This document shows, one piece after another, positions 20,468-29,444 of a stretch of DNA of 64,000 nt (the first letter of the stretch is position 1; the number at the start of each line of letters is the position of its first letter). Made by a program: the position numbers and the translations under genes. The stretch lies in assembly GCA_027484105.1 (NCBI GenBank), contig JAIXUG010000002.1, positions 186,001-250,000 of the forward strand, in the 5' to 3' direction. This DNA comes from Comamonadaceae bacterium. Lineage in GTDB: Bacteria > Pseudomonadota > Gammaproteobacteria > Burkholderiales > Burkholderiaceae_C. Below the pieces are notes generated by a model. The model ran no database searches. It saw only the letters and a list, made by a program, of their open reading frames with translations, and was not told the DNA's origin.

Positions 20468-21946
20468 ATGGACATGAAGACATCCCCCCTCGCCCAGCTC
20501 AACGACCCCAGCCTGCTCAAAACCGACGCCCTGATCAACGGCCAATGGGTCAAGGGCAGCAGCCGTTTTGCCGTGACCGACCCCGCCACGGGCGCTCACT
20601 TGGCCGATGTGGCCAATCTGGGGCCCGCCGAGACCGAAGCCGCGATTGCCGCGGCCAATGCCGCATGGCCCGCCTGGAAGGCCAAAACCGCCAAGGAGCG
20701 CAGCACCATCTTGCGCAAGTGGTACGACCTGCTGATGGCCAACCAGGACGACTTGGGCCGCATCATGACCGCCGAGCAAGGCAAGCCCCTGCCCGAGGCC
20801 AAAGGCGAGGTCGCTTATGGCGCGAGCTTTGTCGAGTGGTTCGCCGAAGAGGCCAAGCGCGTCAACGGCGAGACCCTGCCCCAGTTCGACAACAACCGCC
20901 GCTTGCTGGTGCTCAAGCAAGCCATTGGCGTGTGCGCGGCCATCACGCCCTGGAACTTCCCGCTGGCCATGATCACGCGCAAAGTCGCACCGGCCTTGGC
21001 CGCGGGCTGCCCCGTGATCATCAAACCGGCCGAACTCACGCCGCTGACGGCCCTGGCCGCGGCCGAGCTGGCCATCCGTGCGGGCATTCCTGCGGGCGTG
21101 CTCAACATGATCACCGCCGACGCCGACAACTCCATTGCCGTGGGCAAGGTGCTGTGCGCCAGCGACGTGGTGCGCCACATCAGCTTCACAGGCTCGACCG
21201 AAGTGGGCCGCATCTTGATGGCGCAGTCGGCCCCCACGGTGAAGAAAATGTCTTTGGAATTGGGTGGCAACGCGCCCTTCATCGTGTTTGAAGACGCCGA
21301 CATCGACAGCGCTGTTGAAGGCGCGTTCGCCAGCAAGTACCGCAACGCCGGCCAGACCTGCGTGTGCTCCAACCGCATCTATGTGCAAGAAGCCGTTTAC
21401 GAAGCCTTCGGCACCAAGTTCGCTGCCAAGGTCAAAACCGCCAAGGTGGGCAACGGCTTTGAAGACGGTGTGAACCAGGGCCCCTTGATCGAGCCCGCGG
21501 CACTGGACAAGGTCGAGCGTCACGTGCAAGACGCGATCGCCAAAGGTGGCCGCGTGCTCACCGGCGGCAAGCGCTTGGGTGGTCAGTTCTTTGAACCCAC
21601 GGTGATCGCAGATGCCACAGCCGACATGGTCTGCGCCAAAGAAGAGACCTTCGGCCCCTTTGCGCCCATCTTCAAGTTCAAGACCGAGCAAGAAGCCATT
21701 GATGCGGCCAACAACACCGAGTTCGGCCTGGCCAGCTACTTCTACAGCCGCGACGTGGGTCGCATTTTCCGCGTGGCCGAAGCGCTGGAGTACGGCATGG
21801 TGGGCATCAACGTGGGCATCCTGGCGACCGAACACGTGCCTTTCGGCGGCGTCAAACAATCGGGCCTGGGCCGCGAAGGCTCACACCACGGCATGGACGA
21901 CTACGTGGAGATCAAATACCTCTGCGTGGGTGATGTGCTCAAGTGA
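20468..21946 (+). CDS. gabD: succinate-semialdehyde dehydrogenase (NADP-type aldehyde dehydrogenase)
   Basis: FTGSTEVGR, ELGGNAPFIVFEDAD, NAGQTCVCSNR motifs. Confidence 0.93.
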   Translation: MDMKTSPLAQLNDPSLLKTDALINGQWVKGSSRFAVTDPATGAHLADVANLGPAETEAAIAAANAAWPAWKAKTAKERSTILRKWYDLLMANQDDLGRIMTAEQGKPLPEAKGEVAYGASFVEWFAEEAKRVNGETLPQFDNNRRLLVLKQAIGVCAAITPWNFPLAMITRKVAPALAAGCPVIIKPAELTPLTALAAAELAIRAGIPAGVLNMITADADNSIAVGKVLCASDVVRHISFTGSTEVGRILMAQSAPTVKKMSLELGGNAPFIVFEDADIDSAVEGAFASKYRNAGQTCVCSNRIYVQEAVYEAFGTKFAAKVKTAKVGNGFEDGVNQGPLIEPAALDKVERHVQDAIAKGGRVLTGGKRLGGQFFEPTVIADATADMVCAKEETFGPFAPIFKFKTEQEAIDAANNTEFGLASYFYSRDVGRIFRVAEALEYGMVGINVGILATEHVPFGGVKQSGLGREGSHHGMDDYVEIKYLCVGDVLK

Positions 21947-21982
21947 AGCAGACTTGAGGATCTGCCAGGGCACCGCCACCCA

Positions 21983-22981
21983 TCAGGGTGGTGTGCCCTC
22001 TTGCCCCAGCCAATGGCGAAAAGGCACGTTGAACTCGAAGTCTTGCAGCAAAGCCTGGTGAACCCAGGCCACCGAATCTGCCCAAGCAGGTTCTGCGCGT
22101 GCACTCCATTCCACAAAAGGGGCCAGATAGGGTTTTTCGGCCCACAGCGCGGGACTGGCGACGAGTCGGTACGCTGGCGATGTGGTCCAAACATTGCCCG
22201 GCCACCAACTCAATCCCATGCACAACACGGTCAATGCCAAAAGCAGCCATGACCTGCAAAACTGCAACCACCGGTCTTGCCCTGCAACCATCACCAGCCA
22301 AGTGAACAGACCTGCAAACAGTTGACACAAATTAAGCAAGCCAAACAACAAGGAAGCGCCCAGCACCACGGGTGTCATGACCGTCTTGCGGTAAGCCGCC
22401 ACCCTTTGCGCTTGGGTGATTTCTGGCGCAAACAAGTTGCTGACCAATTGTGAGGCGCCCGAATCCGAATCCAGATCCTCCGGGTACAGCCCCGACACAG
22501 AAGAGGCCCACAAGGCACTCATCACAGGCCGTATCTCAGGAGGAGCCGGACTGGTCAACAAGGTTTCACCACGCAGCGAAATGCGCCCGTTGAGGGCTTC
22601 CTGCGTGCTCAGCTGGGACTTCCAGCTCATCATCAGGTCTTGCGCGTCCGCACGCGCCACGATGGTGTCCACCAAAGCCTTTTGCGCATGCCACATGCTG
22701 AACAAACCCAGCGTACAGCAAAGCAAAAACAGCCCAAGCCTGGAACACACCCAGTTGTCGAGCCATCGCATCAACAACAGGGCCAAACCCAAACCAGAAA
22801 CGACACGCCCCCAAATTTCAATGTCGTTCAATTGAACCGTGCTGGCGCCCCTTTGCAAGTCACCCGCCAATTCAAGCAGCCTGTGGTTAAAGGAAAGCTC
22901 CAACACCGTGTAACAGGCCAGCAAAAGCAAAAACCAAGGCTGCAAATTCAAGGCTTGGCTTTTGAGGTTGGAGCGGTGCAT
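21983..22981 (-). CDS. hypothetical multi-pass membrane protein
   Basis: 332-aa ORF with several hydrophobic segments; no family recognised. Confidence 0.6.
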   Translation of the reverse strand: MHRSNLKSQALNLQPWFLLLLACYTVLELSFNHRLLELAGDLQRGASTVQLNDIEIWGRVVSGLGLALLLMRWLDNWVCSRLGLFLLCCTLGLFSMWHAQKALVDTIVARADAQDLMMSWKSQLSTQEALNGRISLRGETLLTSPAPPEIRPVMSALWASSVSGLYPEDLDSDSGASQLVSNLFAPEITQAQRVAAYRKTVMTPVVLGASLLFGLLNLCQLFAGLFTWLVMVAGQDRWLQFCRSWLLLALTVLCMGLSWWPGNVWTTSPAYRLVASPALWAEKPYLAPFVEWSARAEPAWADSVAWVHQALLQDFEFNVPFRHWLGQEGTPP

Positions 22982-23053
22982 GGATCGATTTTAGCTTTGA
23001 GTCCTTTTGTAGCAGCGCTGAACGCTGAGCCAAAGCGATTAGAATTTCTGTAT

Positions 23054-23127
23054 GCGGGTGTCGTTCAATGGTAGGACTCTTGCTTCCCAAGCAAATAACG
23101 TGGGTTCGATTCCCATCACCCGCTCCA
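23054..23127 (+). tRNA. tRNA-Gly(CCC), CCA encoded
   Basis: GCGGGTG...TTCCCAA anticodon loop...GGTTCGATTCC...CACCCGCTCCA cloverleaf. Confidence 0.93.
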
Positions 23128-23137
23128 AGTACCCAAC

Positions 23138-23163
23138 AAAAAGGCCCCTCACGGGGCCTTTTT
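23138..23163 (+). terminator. rho-independent terminator
   Basis: AAAAAGGCCCCTCACGGGGCCTTTTT. Confidence 0.8.
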
Positions 23164-23181
23164 GCATGGGTTGTGGGCGGT

Positions 23182-23823
23182 TCAAAAAACCAGTTTCACG
23201 CCCGTCTTGCTTTGCAGGAATTCGGGGGTCACGCCCGGGGCCAGTTCGACCACTTTGAGGCCTGCATCGGTCACATCCATCACGGCCAGGTCGGTGATGA
23301 TGCGGTCGACCACGCCTTTGCCGGTCAGCGGCAAGGTGCACTCGGGCAAGATCTTCATGTCTTCGCTGCCGTCTTTCTTTTTAGCCACGTGCTCCATCAA
23401 GATGATCACACGTTTGACGCCCGCGACCAGGTCCATCGCGCCACCCATGCCCTTGACCATCTTGCCAGGGATCATCCAGTTGGCCAGATCGCCCTTGTCG
23501 GTCACCTGCATCGCACCCAGAATCGACAAGTTGATCTTGCCGCCCCGGATCATGGCAAACGATTGCTCGCTGCCAAAAATCGACGAACCTTTGATGGTCG
23601 TGACGGTTTGCTTACCGGCATTGATCAGATCGGCATCCACTTCGTCTTCGTTCGGGAAAGGACCAATGCCCAACATGCCGTTCTCGCTTTGCAGCCAGAC
23701 TTCCTTGTCGGCAGGCACAAAATTGGCCACCAGCGTGGGAATGCCGATGCCCAGGTTCACATAAAAACCGTCTTCCAGTTCATGGGCCGCACGCGCAGCC
23801 ATTTGGTCTTGACTCCAGCTCAT
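23182..23823 (-). CDS. scoB: 3-oxoacid CoA-transferase subunit B
   Basis: [31 protein letters not shown]; paired with subunit A. Confidence 0.93.
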   Translation of the reverse strand: MSWSQDQMAARAAHELEDGFYVNLGIGIPTLVANFVPADKEVWLQSENGMLGIGPFPNEDEVDADLINAGKQTVTTIKGSSIFGSEQSFAMIRGGKINLSILGAMQVTDKGDLANWMIPGKMVKGMGGAMDLVAGVKRVIILMEHVAKKKDGSEDMKILPECTLPLTGKGVVDRIITDLAVMDVTDAGLKVVELAPGVTPEFLQSKTGVKLVF

Positions 23824-23824
23824 A

Positions 23825-24532
23825 TCAAACTCCAGCTTTTTCAGTGATGGTGCGCTTTTCAATGCGCTTTTCGGGGGTCTTGTTCAGCACGATGCGGTGT
23901 ACGTAAATGCCGGGCAGGTGGACGCTGTCGGGGTGCATCTCGCCCGTCTCCACGATCTCCTCGACCTCGACCACACAGATCTTGCCCGCCATGGCCACGG
24001 CCGGGTTGAAGTTGCGCGAGGTGTATCGAAACTGCAGGTTGCCGGACTTGTCGGCGCGGTGCGCCTTGACCAGTGACACATCGGGCACCAAAGAGCGCTC
24101 CATCACATAGGTTTCGCCGTCAAAATCACGCAACTCCTTGCCATCGGCAACCATGGTGCCCACGCCCGTTTTGGTGAAAAAGGCCGGGATGCCTGCACCA
24201 CCCGCACGCAGCTTCTCGGCCAACGTGCCCTGGGGTGTGAAGTCCAGCGCCAACTCACCGGCCAGGTACTGGCGCTCAAACTCCTTGTTTTCGCCCACAT
24301 AGGAGGCGATCATTTTCTTGATCTGGCGAGTCTGCAACAACAAACCCAAACCAAAGTCGTCCACGCCCGCATTGTTGGAAATCGCCGTCAGGTTTTGCAC
24401 GCCGCTGTCGCGCAAGGCGGCAATCAAGGCCTCGGGAATGCCACACAGGCCAAAACCGCCCACGCCAATGAGCTGTCCATCTGCCACGATGTCCTTCAAA
24501 GCCTCGGCAGCGGAAGGAAAAATCTTATTCAC
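23825..24532 (-). CDS. scoA: 3-oxoacid CoA-transferase subunit A
   Basis: [36 protein letters not shown]. Confidence 0.93.
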   Translation of the reverse strand: MNKIFPSAAEALKDIVADGQLIGVGGFGLCGIPEALIAALRDSGVQNLTAISNNAGVDDFGLGLLLQTRQIKKMIASYVGENKEFERQYLAGELALDFTPQGTLAEKLRAGGAGIPAFFTKTGVGTMVADGKELRDFDGETYVMERSLVPDVSLVKAHRADKSGNLQFRYTSRNFNPAVAMAGKICVVEVEEIVETGEMHPDSVHLPGIYVHRIVLNKTPEKRIEKRTITEKAGV

Positions 24533-24566
24533 ACGCGTCTCCAGAAAAGATTGAAGTTGCTACGAT

Positions 24567-24588
24567 ACTACGTAATGGCCTACGTAGT
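24567..24588. promoter_or_regulatory. inverted repeat ACTACGTA-N6-TACGTAGT in the divergent scoAB / PAS-LuxR intergenic region
   Basis: perfect 8-bp arms read directly; 77-bp divergent intergenic region. Confidence 0.6.
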
Positions 24589-24609
24589 TTTTCGTAATGG
24601 TGCGCCCTG

Positions 24610-25179
24610 ATGCCAGAACCTCTCCACGACATCGATTACCGACTTGCCTTTGACCTGGCGCCGGTTGGCATGGTGCTTTCACGCAACCGGTCCATGGTGG
24701 ATTGCAATCAACGGTTGTGCGAAATGTTTGGCGCCACCCGGGAGCAACTGATTGGGCAAAGTTTTCAGCTTTTGTACCCCAGTGCGGACGAATACGAGCG
24801 CACGGGCCAGCGCATTGCACCGATCCTGAACGCCAACGGAGTGTATGCAGACGACCGGGTGATGAAACGGGTGGATGGCCGCTTCAAAGGGGAGACATTC
24901 TGGTGCCATGTCACCGGACGAGCCCTGAACCGGCAAGCCCCGCACGAGGCCGGCATCTGGACGTTCGAAGACCTGTCAACGCGAAAACCTGTGAAAGCCG
25001 AACTCACGGCCCGCGAGCGCGAAGTGGCCGCCCATCTGACGGAGGGCTTGAGCAGCAAGGCGATCGGCAAAGTGTTGAGCATCAGCCACCGAACCGTGGA
25101 GATTCATCGTGTCAACTTGATGCGCAAATACCAAGCATCCGGTACGGCTGACCTGATTCAAAAACTCGTGCGGGGTTAG
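24610..25179 (+). CDS. PAS domain-containing LuxR-family transcriptional regulator
   Basis: N-terminal PAS (FDLAPVGMVLSRNRSMVDCNQRLCEMFG), C-terminal LuxR HTH (LTAREREVAAHLTEGLSSKAIGKVLSISHRTVEIHRVNLMRKY). Confidence 0.9.
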   Translation: MPEPLHDIDYRLAFDLAPVGMVLSRNRSMVDCNQRLCEMFGATREQLIGQSFQLLYPSADEYERTGQRIAPILNANGVYADDRVMKRVDGRFKGETFWCHVTGRALNRQAPHEAGIWTFEDLSTRKPVKAELTAREREVAAHLTEGLSSKAIGKVLSISHRTVEIHRVNLMRKYQASGTADLIQKLVRG

Positions 25180-25195
25180 CACAAGCCCAAAAAAA

Positions 25196-25214
25196 ATCCC
25201 GCCTGACGCGGGAT
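25196..25214 (-). terminator. rho-independent terminator downstream of the minus-strand tRNA genes
   Basis: minus strand ATCCCGC-GTCAG-GCGGGAT followed by T-run. Confidence 0.75.
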
Positions 25215-25233
25215 GGAGACCATACAAGACATT

Positions 25234-25307
25234 TGGAGGCGCGACCCAGAGTCGAACTGGGCTCGACGGATTTGCAATCCGTTGCATAACCGCTTTGCTA
25301 TCGCGCC
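25234..25307 (-). tRNA. tRNA-Cys(GCA), CCA encoded
   Basis: reverse complement GGCGCGATAGCAAAGCGGTTATGCAACGGATTGCAAATCCGTCGAGCCCAGTTCGACTCTGGGTCGCGCCTCCA. Confidence 0.95.
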
Positions 25308-25355
25308 AAAAAAGGGAGTAGAAACTTCCTTTTTTAAAAAAATCCACCAAAAAAG

Positions 25356-25431
25356 TGGAGCGGGAAACGAGGCTCGAACTCGCGACCTCAACCTTGGCAA
25401 GGTTGCGCTCTACCAACTGAGCTATTCCCGC
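25356..25431 (-). tRNA. tRNA-Gly(GCC), CCA encoded
   Basis: reverse complement GCGGGAATAGCTCAGTTGGTAGAGCGCAACCTTGCCAAGGTTGAGGTCGCGAGTTCGAGCCTCGTTTCCCGCTCCA. Confidence 0.96.
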
Positions 25432-25546
25432 AAAGAAGCATGAAATTATACATTGAAAAGCAAGCTGATCGCCCCGTTAAAGGCTTCAAATCACTTCTCA
25501 AAAAAACCAAACTCGATCGAAGAAAAGGAGCTTGGCTGAAGGTATT

Positions 25547-25623
25547 TGGGGTGGCTGATGGGGCTCGAACCCACGACAACAGGAATCACAATCCTGGACT
25601 CTACCAACTGAGCTACAGCCACC
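25547..25623 (-). tRNA. tRNA-His(GTG), encoded G-1 and CCA
   Basis: reverse complement GGTGGCTGTAGCTCAGTTGGTAGAGTCCAGGATTGTGATTCCTGTTGTCGTGGGTTCGAGCCCCATCAGCCACCCCA. Confidence 0.95.
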
Positions 25624-25677
25624 GTAAGGCGTGAATTATAGCCTGAAGAAATCGACCATTTGGCCCACTGAGAAGAA

Positions 25678-27594
25678 TTATGAAGCCGCAGAGGTCTTGG
25701 GCTTGGGCGCCAAAATTTGCACCTTGAACTGCGCCTTCAAATGCGCCATGTAGGCTGCCGATTCAGCACCCGACAACAACCGTTGAAACTGATCGCGGGT
25801 TTGCGCTTTTTGCTGCGGGCTCGACTCCTCGCGGGGCACCACCTTGTTCACCCTCACCAAGGCATAGCCCATGGCGCCCAAGTCCACCCCCACCAAGGAT
25901 GGCATGGACGACGGATCGGTGCGCAATGCGGCATCCACAAGCTTTTGGGCTTGTCCTTGGTTTTGATCTCGGGACACGATCAAGGCGGGACCTACCTGGG
26001 CCAAATCAGGCTTTTTCTGCCATTCGGCCAAACGCGCTTGCCCTTCGGCTTTGGCCAGTGCCACAGCCTGATCAACCATGAACTCTGAGCGAACTGCATC
26101 CTTGACTTCTTCAAAAGGGCGGGCCGCAGCTGGCTTGTACTGGGTCAGTCGAGCCGACACGAGGGTGTTGTTGCCCAGCTCTATGGCAGCCGTGTTGCGA
26201 CGCTTGCTGATGGACTCCTCTGAAAACAAGGCTTCCAACACTTTGGGGTTTGCCAAAACACCGGCAGTGCTTGCAGTTGGGCTACGGCTGACGCCCTTGA
26301 CTTGTTGAACCTGCAAGCGAAGTTTCTCTGCGATGGGTTTGAAAGTGTCGGATTGTTCATAAACACTGTTGCTGAATGTCTCGGCAAACTCAGCGAACTG
26401 GCGCTTGGCTTGCTGTTGCCTCAAATCGGCTTCCAATTGGGGGCGCATGGCTTCAAGGCTTGGCGTCACGGGCGCCTTGATGTCAGTGAGTTGAATGATG
26501 TGAAATCCAAATTCAGACTCGACGACACCACTGATTTCGCCCTTTTTGAGCGCAAACGCAGCGTCCTCAAACACCTTGACCATGGCGCCTTTGGCGAAAA
26601 AGTCCAGGTCTCCCCCGTTCCTTGCAGAGCCTGGATCTTCGGAATTCTTGCGTGCCAAATCTGCAAAGCTCTTGGGCTCTTTGCGCACGCTGGCCAATAA
26701 ACCCTCGGCCTTGGTTCGCGCTTTGTCTCTTTCAGCCGCAAGCGCGTCTTTGGGCGCATTGATCAAAATATGGCTGGCACGGCGCTGCTCTTGACCTGAC
26801 AAGCGCTGGATGTTTTGCTCGTAGTAGCTCTTAACGTCTGCCTCGGGCAATTGAATGGTCTTGGCCAATGCAGCGGCATCCAACACCAAGAACTCCACAT
26901 CGGCAGACTCTGCGGACCTGAATCGCTCCGAGTGGGTTTTGTAAAACTGCTCCAAATCGGCATCACGGGGTTGAACTTTGGCAACAAAGTTGGCCGGAGA
27001 AAACCTCTGAATCTGGATCTCGCGGCGTTGCAAAAATGCCTGCAAAGCCAAATCACTTTGCTGTTGTGAAGCCATGGCCGAAGCCTGAAGCGCAGACAGG
27101 ACCTGCTGGCCGGACAAATCACGCCTGACCTGCGCCTCCAACATTTCAGGCGTCATCCCTTGGCTGGCGGCCAACTGGCGGTACCTGTCCATGTCCAGTT
27201 TGCCATCGGGACCACGCAAACTGGCGATGGAGGGGTCTTGTTTGAGGTAATTCGCAAGGCGTTGGTCACTGGTCACCAACAATTGCTTCTCTGAGGCCAT
27301 GGCCACCAAACGTTCATTGACCATCCGCTCCAGGCTGGCGTAACGTGCCTGGTCTGAACCCAGCATCTTGGGATCAAGGTTGGGCATGGACGCACGCAGC
27401 CGGTCAACTTCTTGCTGGTGCTGGGCATCCCACTGCTGTTGGGTGATTTCAATGTCCCCGACTTTGGCCACCACGGCGCCACGATCGGCCCGGTTGTTGT
27501 AGCCCTCCACACCAAACAAAACAAACGAGGGGATGATCAATACGACCAGCACGCCCATCAAAATCCTGGATTTGTTACGAATGGCGTCAAACAT
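25678..27594 (-). CDS. ppiD: SurA N-terminal/PPIase domain protein (PpiD-like periplasmic chaperone)
   Basis: MFDAIRNKSRILMGVLVVLIIPSFVLFGVEGY TM anchor; parvulin region RASHILINAPKD...GGDLDFFAKGAMVKVFEDAAFALKKGEISGVVESEFGFHIIQL. Confidence 0.93.
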   Translation of the reverse strand: MFDAIRNKSRILMGVLVVLIIPSFVLFGVEGYNNRADRGAVVAKVGDIEITQQQWDAQHQQEVDRLRASMPNLDPKMLGSDQARYASLERMVNERLVAMASEKQLLVTSDQRLANYLKQDPSIASLRGPDGKLDMDRYRQLAASQGMTPEMLEAQVRRDLSGQQVLSALQASAMASQQQSDLALQAFLQRREIQIQRFSPANFVAKVQPRDADLEQFYKTHSERFRSAESADVEFLVLDAAALAKTIQLPEADVKSYYEQNIQRLSGQEQRRASHILINAPKDALAAERDKARTKAEGLLASVRKEPKSFADLARKNSEDPGSARNGGDLDFFAKGAMVKVFEDAAFALKKGEISGVVESEFGFHIIQLTDIKAPVTPSLEAMRPQLEADLRQQQAKRQFAEFAETFSNSVYEQSDTFKPIAEKLRLQVQQVKGVSRSPTASTAGVLANPKVLEALFSEESISKRRNTAAIELGNNTLVSARLTQYKPAAARPFEEVKDAVRSEFMVDQAVALAKAEGQARLAEWQKKPDLAQVGPALIVSRDQNQGQAQKLVDAALRTDPSSMPSLVGVDLGAMGYALVRVNKVVPREESSPQQKAQTRDQFQRLLSGAESAAYMAHLKAQFKVQILAPKPKTSAAS

Positions 27595-27620
27595 TTTTGA
27601 AGTCTCGGTTGTTCAATAAA

Positions 27621-27645
27621 AAAGGCGAACCACGGGTTCGCCTTT
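27621..27645 (-). terminator. rho-independent terminator after tRNA-Val
   Basis: AAAGGCGAACC-ACG-GGTTCGCCTTT; T-run on minus strand. Confidence 0.8.
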
Positions 27646-27655
27646 GTTCATGAGG

Positions 27656-27731
27656 TGGTGGGTGCTGACGGTCTCGAACCGCCGACCTACTCCGTGTAAA
27701 GGAGCCGCTCTACCAACTGAGCTAAGCACCC
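27656..27731 (-). tRNA. tRNA-Val(TAC), CCA encoded
   Basis: reverse complement GGGTGCTTAGCTCAGTTGGTAGAGCGGCTCCTTTACACGGAGTAGGTCGGCGGTTCGAGACCGTCAGCACCCACCA. Confidence 0.96.
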
Positions 27732-27743
27732 CCTCAATGTCTA

Positions 27744-28016
27744 TCAGTTCAAAGCGTCCTTGAGGCCTTTGCCTGGACGGAACTTTGGCACATTGGCTTT
27801 TTTGATTTTAATGGCAGCGCCTGTGCGAGGATTGCGACCCGTACGGGCGGCACGCTTACCCACTGCGAAAGTACCAAAACCCACCAAGGAAACGGTACCG
27901 CCCTTTTTCAAGGTGGTGCGCACGGCACCGATGGTGGCTTCCAAAGCGCGACCAGCGGCAGCTTTGGACAGATCGGCGTGCTTGGCAATGTGTTCAATCA
28001 ATTCAGTTTTGTTCAC
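27744..28016 (-). CDS. hupB: HU family DNA-binding protein
   Basis: [66 protein letters not shown]. Confidence 0.97.
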   Translation of the reverse strand: MNKTELIEHIAKHADLSKAAAGRALEATIGAVRTTLKKGGTVSLVGFGTFAVGKRAARTGRNPRTGAAIKIKKANVPKFRPGKGLKDALN

Positions 28017-28124
28017 AAAAAACCTCTGGGTGTTGATGCCGTGACAAACGGCGTAGGGTCAAATGACATATCAACAGGCTGAGCATGTTGATGCAAAGGG
28101 TTAGGGCAAGCAATGCCCTGAACA

Positions 28125-28153
28125 ATTAAATCCATACCTTGTGGGTATGTCAA
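28125..28153 (-). promoter_or_regulatory. sigma70-type promoter for hupB: TTGACA-N17-TTTAAT with palindrome CATACC/GGTATG in the spacer
   Basis: minus strand TTGACATACCCACAAGGTATGGATTTAAT read directly. Confidence 0.7.
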
Positions 28154-28264
28154 TCGGTGTCAGGCATTGCCCATCGAGCGGTGGATTCTAGCCTTGAAAA
28201 CCCAGCAAGTGCGCGGCTTAACAAGATTTTTTGACGAACAAGCGCAGCGCACCTCGCTTTCAAA

Positions 28265-29350
28265 TCACAAAGCCTCTGAAATGGCTTTACCGACATCCGA
28301 AGTACTTGCTTTACCGCCCAAATCTGGTGTACGCGGCGCATCAGGACCTGCTGCCAGTACTTTTTCAATGGCCGACAGCACCGCATCATGCGCTGCCTTG
28401 TGGCCTAAAAACTCCAGCATCATGGCGCCGCACCAAATTTGGCCAATCGGGTTCGCAATTCCCTTGCCCGCAATGTCCGGGGCCGAGCCGTGTACCGGTT
28501 CAAACAAGGATGGAAATTTGCGGTCGGGATTCAGGTTGGCGCTGGGGGCGATGCCGATGGTGCCGGTACAAGCTGGCCCCAAATCGCTCAGGATGTCACC
28601 AAACAAATTGCTGGCCACCACCACGTCAAAAAAGTCGGGGCGCTGCACAAAGTGCGCCGTCAGGATGTCAATGTGGAATTTGTCCACGTTGATGGCCGGA
28701 TATCCCTTGGCCATTTCGGCCACACGCTCGTCCCAATACGGCATGGTGATGGCGATGCCATTGGATTTGGTGGCGCTGGTCAAGTGCTTTTTGGGGCGCG
28801 ACTGCGCCAACTCAAAGGCAAACTTGAGCACACGGTCCACGCCCACGCGGCTCATGATGGTCTCCTGCATCACGATCTCGCGCTCGGTGCCGGGGAACAT
28901 GCGCCCGCCAACCGCCGAGTACTCGCCTTCGGTGTTTTCTCGCACGATGTACATGTCAATCTCACCGGGTTGGCGTGCGCTGCCATCACGGCGCACCACC
29001 GGGGCGATGATGCCAGGCATCAAACGCGCTGGACGCAGGTTGATGTACTGGTCAAACTCGCGCCGAAACAACAGCAAAGATCCCCACAAAGACACGTGGT
29101 CAGCGATTTTTTCTGGCCAGCCCACCGCACCGAAATAGAGCGCGTCATGACCACCAATCTGGTCTTTCCAGTTGTCCGGCAGCATCTGCCCATGCTTTTC
29201 AAAATAGTCCCAGCTGGAAAAATCAAAATGGTCAAATTGCAAGTCGATGCCGAACTTGCGGGCCGCGGCGTCCATCACGCGCAGGCCCTCGGGCATCACC
29301 TCTTTGCCAATGCCGTCTCCTGGAATCACGGCAATGCGGTGTCGAGTCAT
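28265..29350 (-). CDS. tartrate dehydrogenase / isopropylmalate dehydrogenase-family enzyme
   Basis: RIAVIPGDGIGKEVMPEGLRVMDAA; EFDQYINLRPARLMPGI; VRENTEGEYS. Confidence 0.9.
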   Translation of the reverse strand: MTRHRIAVIPGDGIGKEVMPEGLRVMDAAARKFGIDLQFDHFDFSSWDYFEKHGQMLPDNWKDQIGGHDALYFGAVGWPEKIADHVSLWGSLLLFRREFDQYINLRPARLMPGIIAPVVRRDGSARQPGEIDMYIVRENTEGEYSAVGGRMFPGTEREIVMQETIMSRVGVDRVLKFAFELAQSRPKKHLTSATKSNGIAITMPYWDERVAEMAKGYPAINVDKFHIDILTAHFVQRPDFFDVVVASNLFGDILSDLGPACTGTIGIAPSANLNPDRKFPSLFEPVHGSAPDIAGKGIANPIGQIWCGAMMLEFLGHKAAHDAVLSAIEKVLAAGPDAPRTPDLGGKASTSDVGKAISEAL

Positions 29351-29444
29351 GGGGTGTCCTTTGTCAAATCAATGAAAGTGGCGGCAACGCCTTGGCGCAG
29401 CCCGTCGAAGCGGCGAGCATACAAGCTCCGGGTTCTCAAGAGGT

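Noticed and set aside
20399-21859. 486-aa open frame antisense to gabD
   Set aside because: Typical long antisense ORF in GC-rich coding sequence; composition (H/G/R-rich) is not protein-like and gabD on + is unambiguous.
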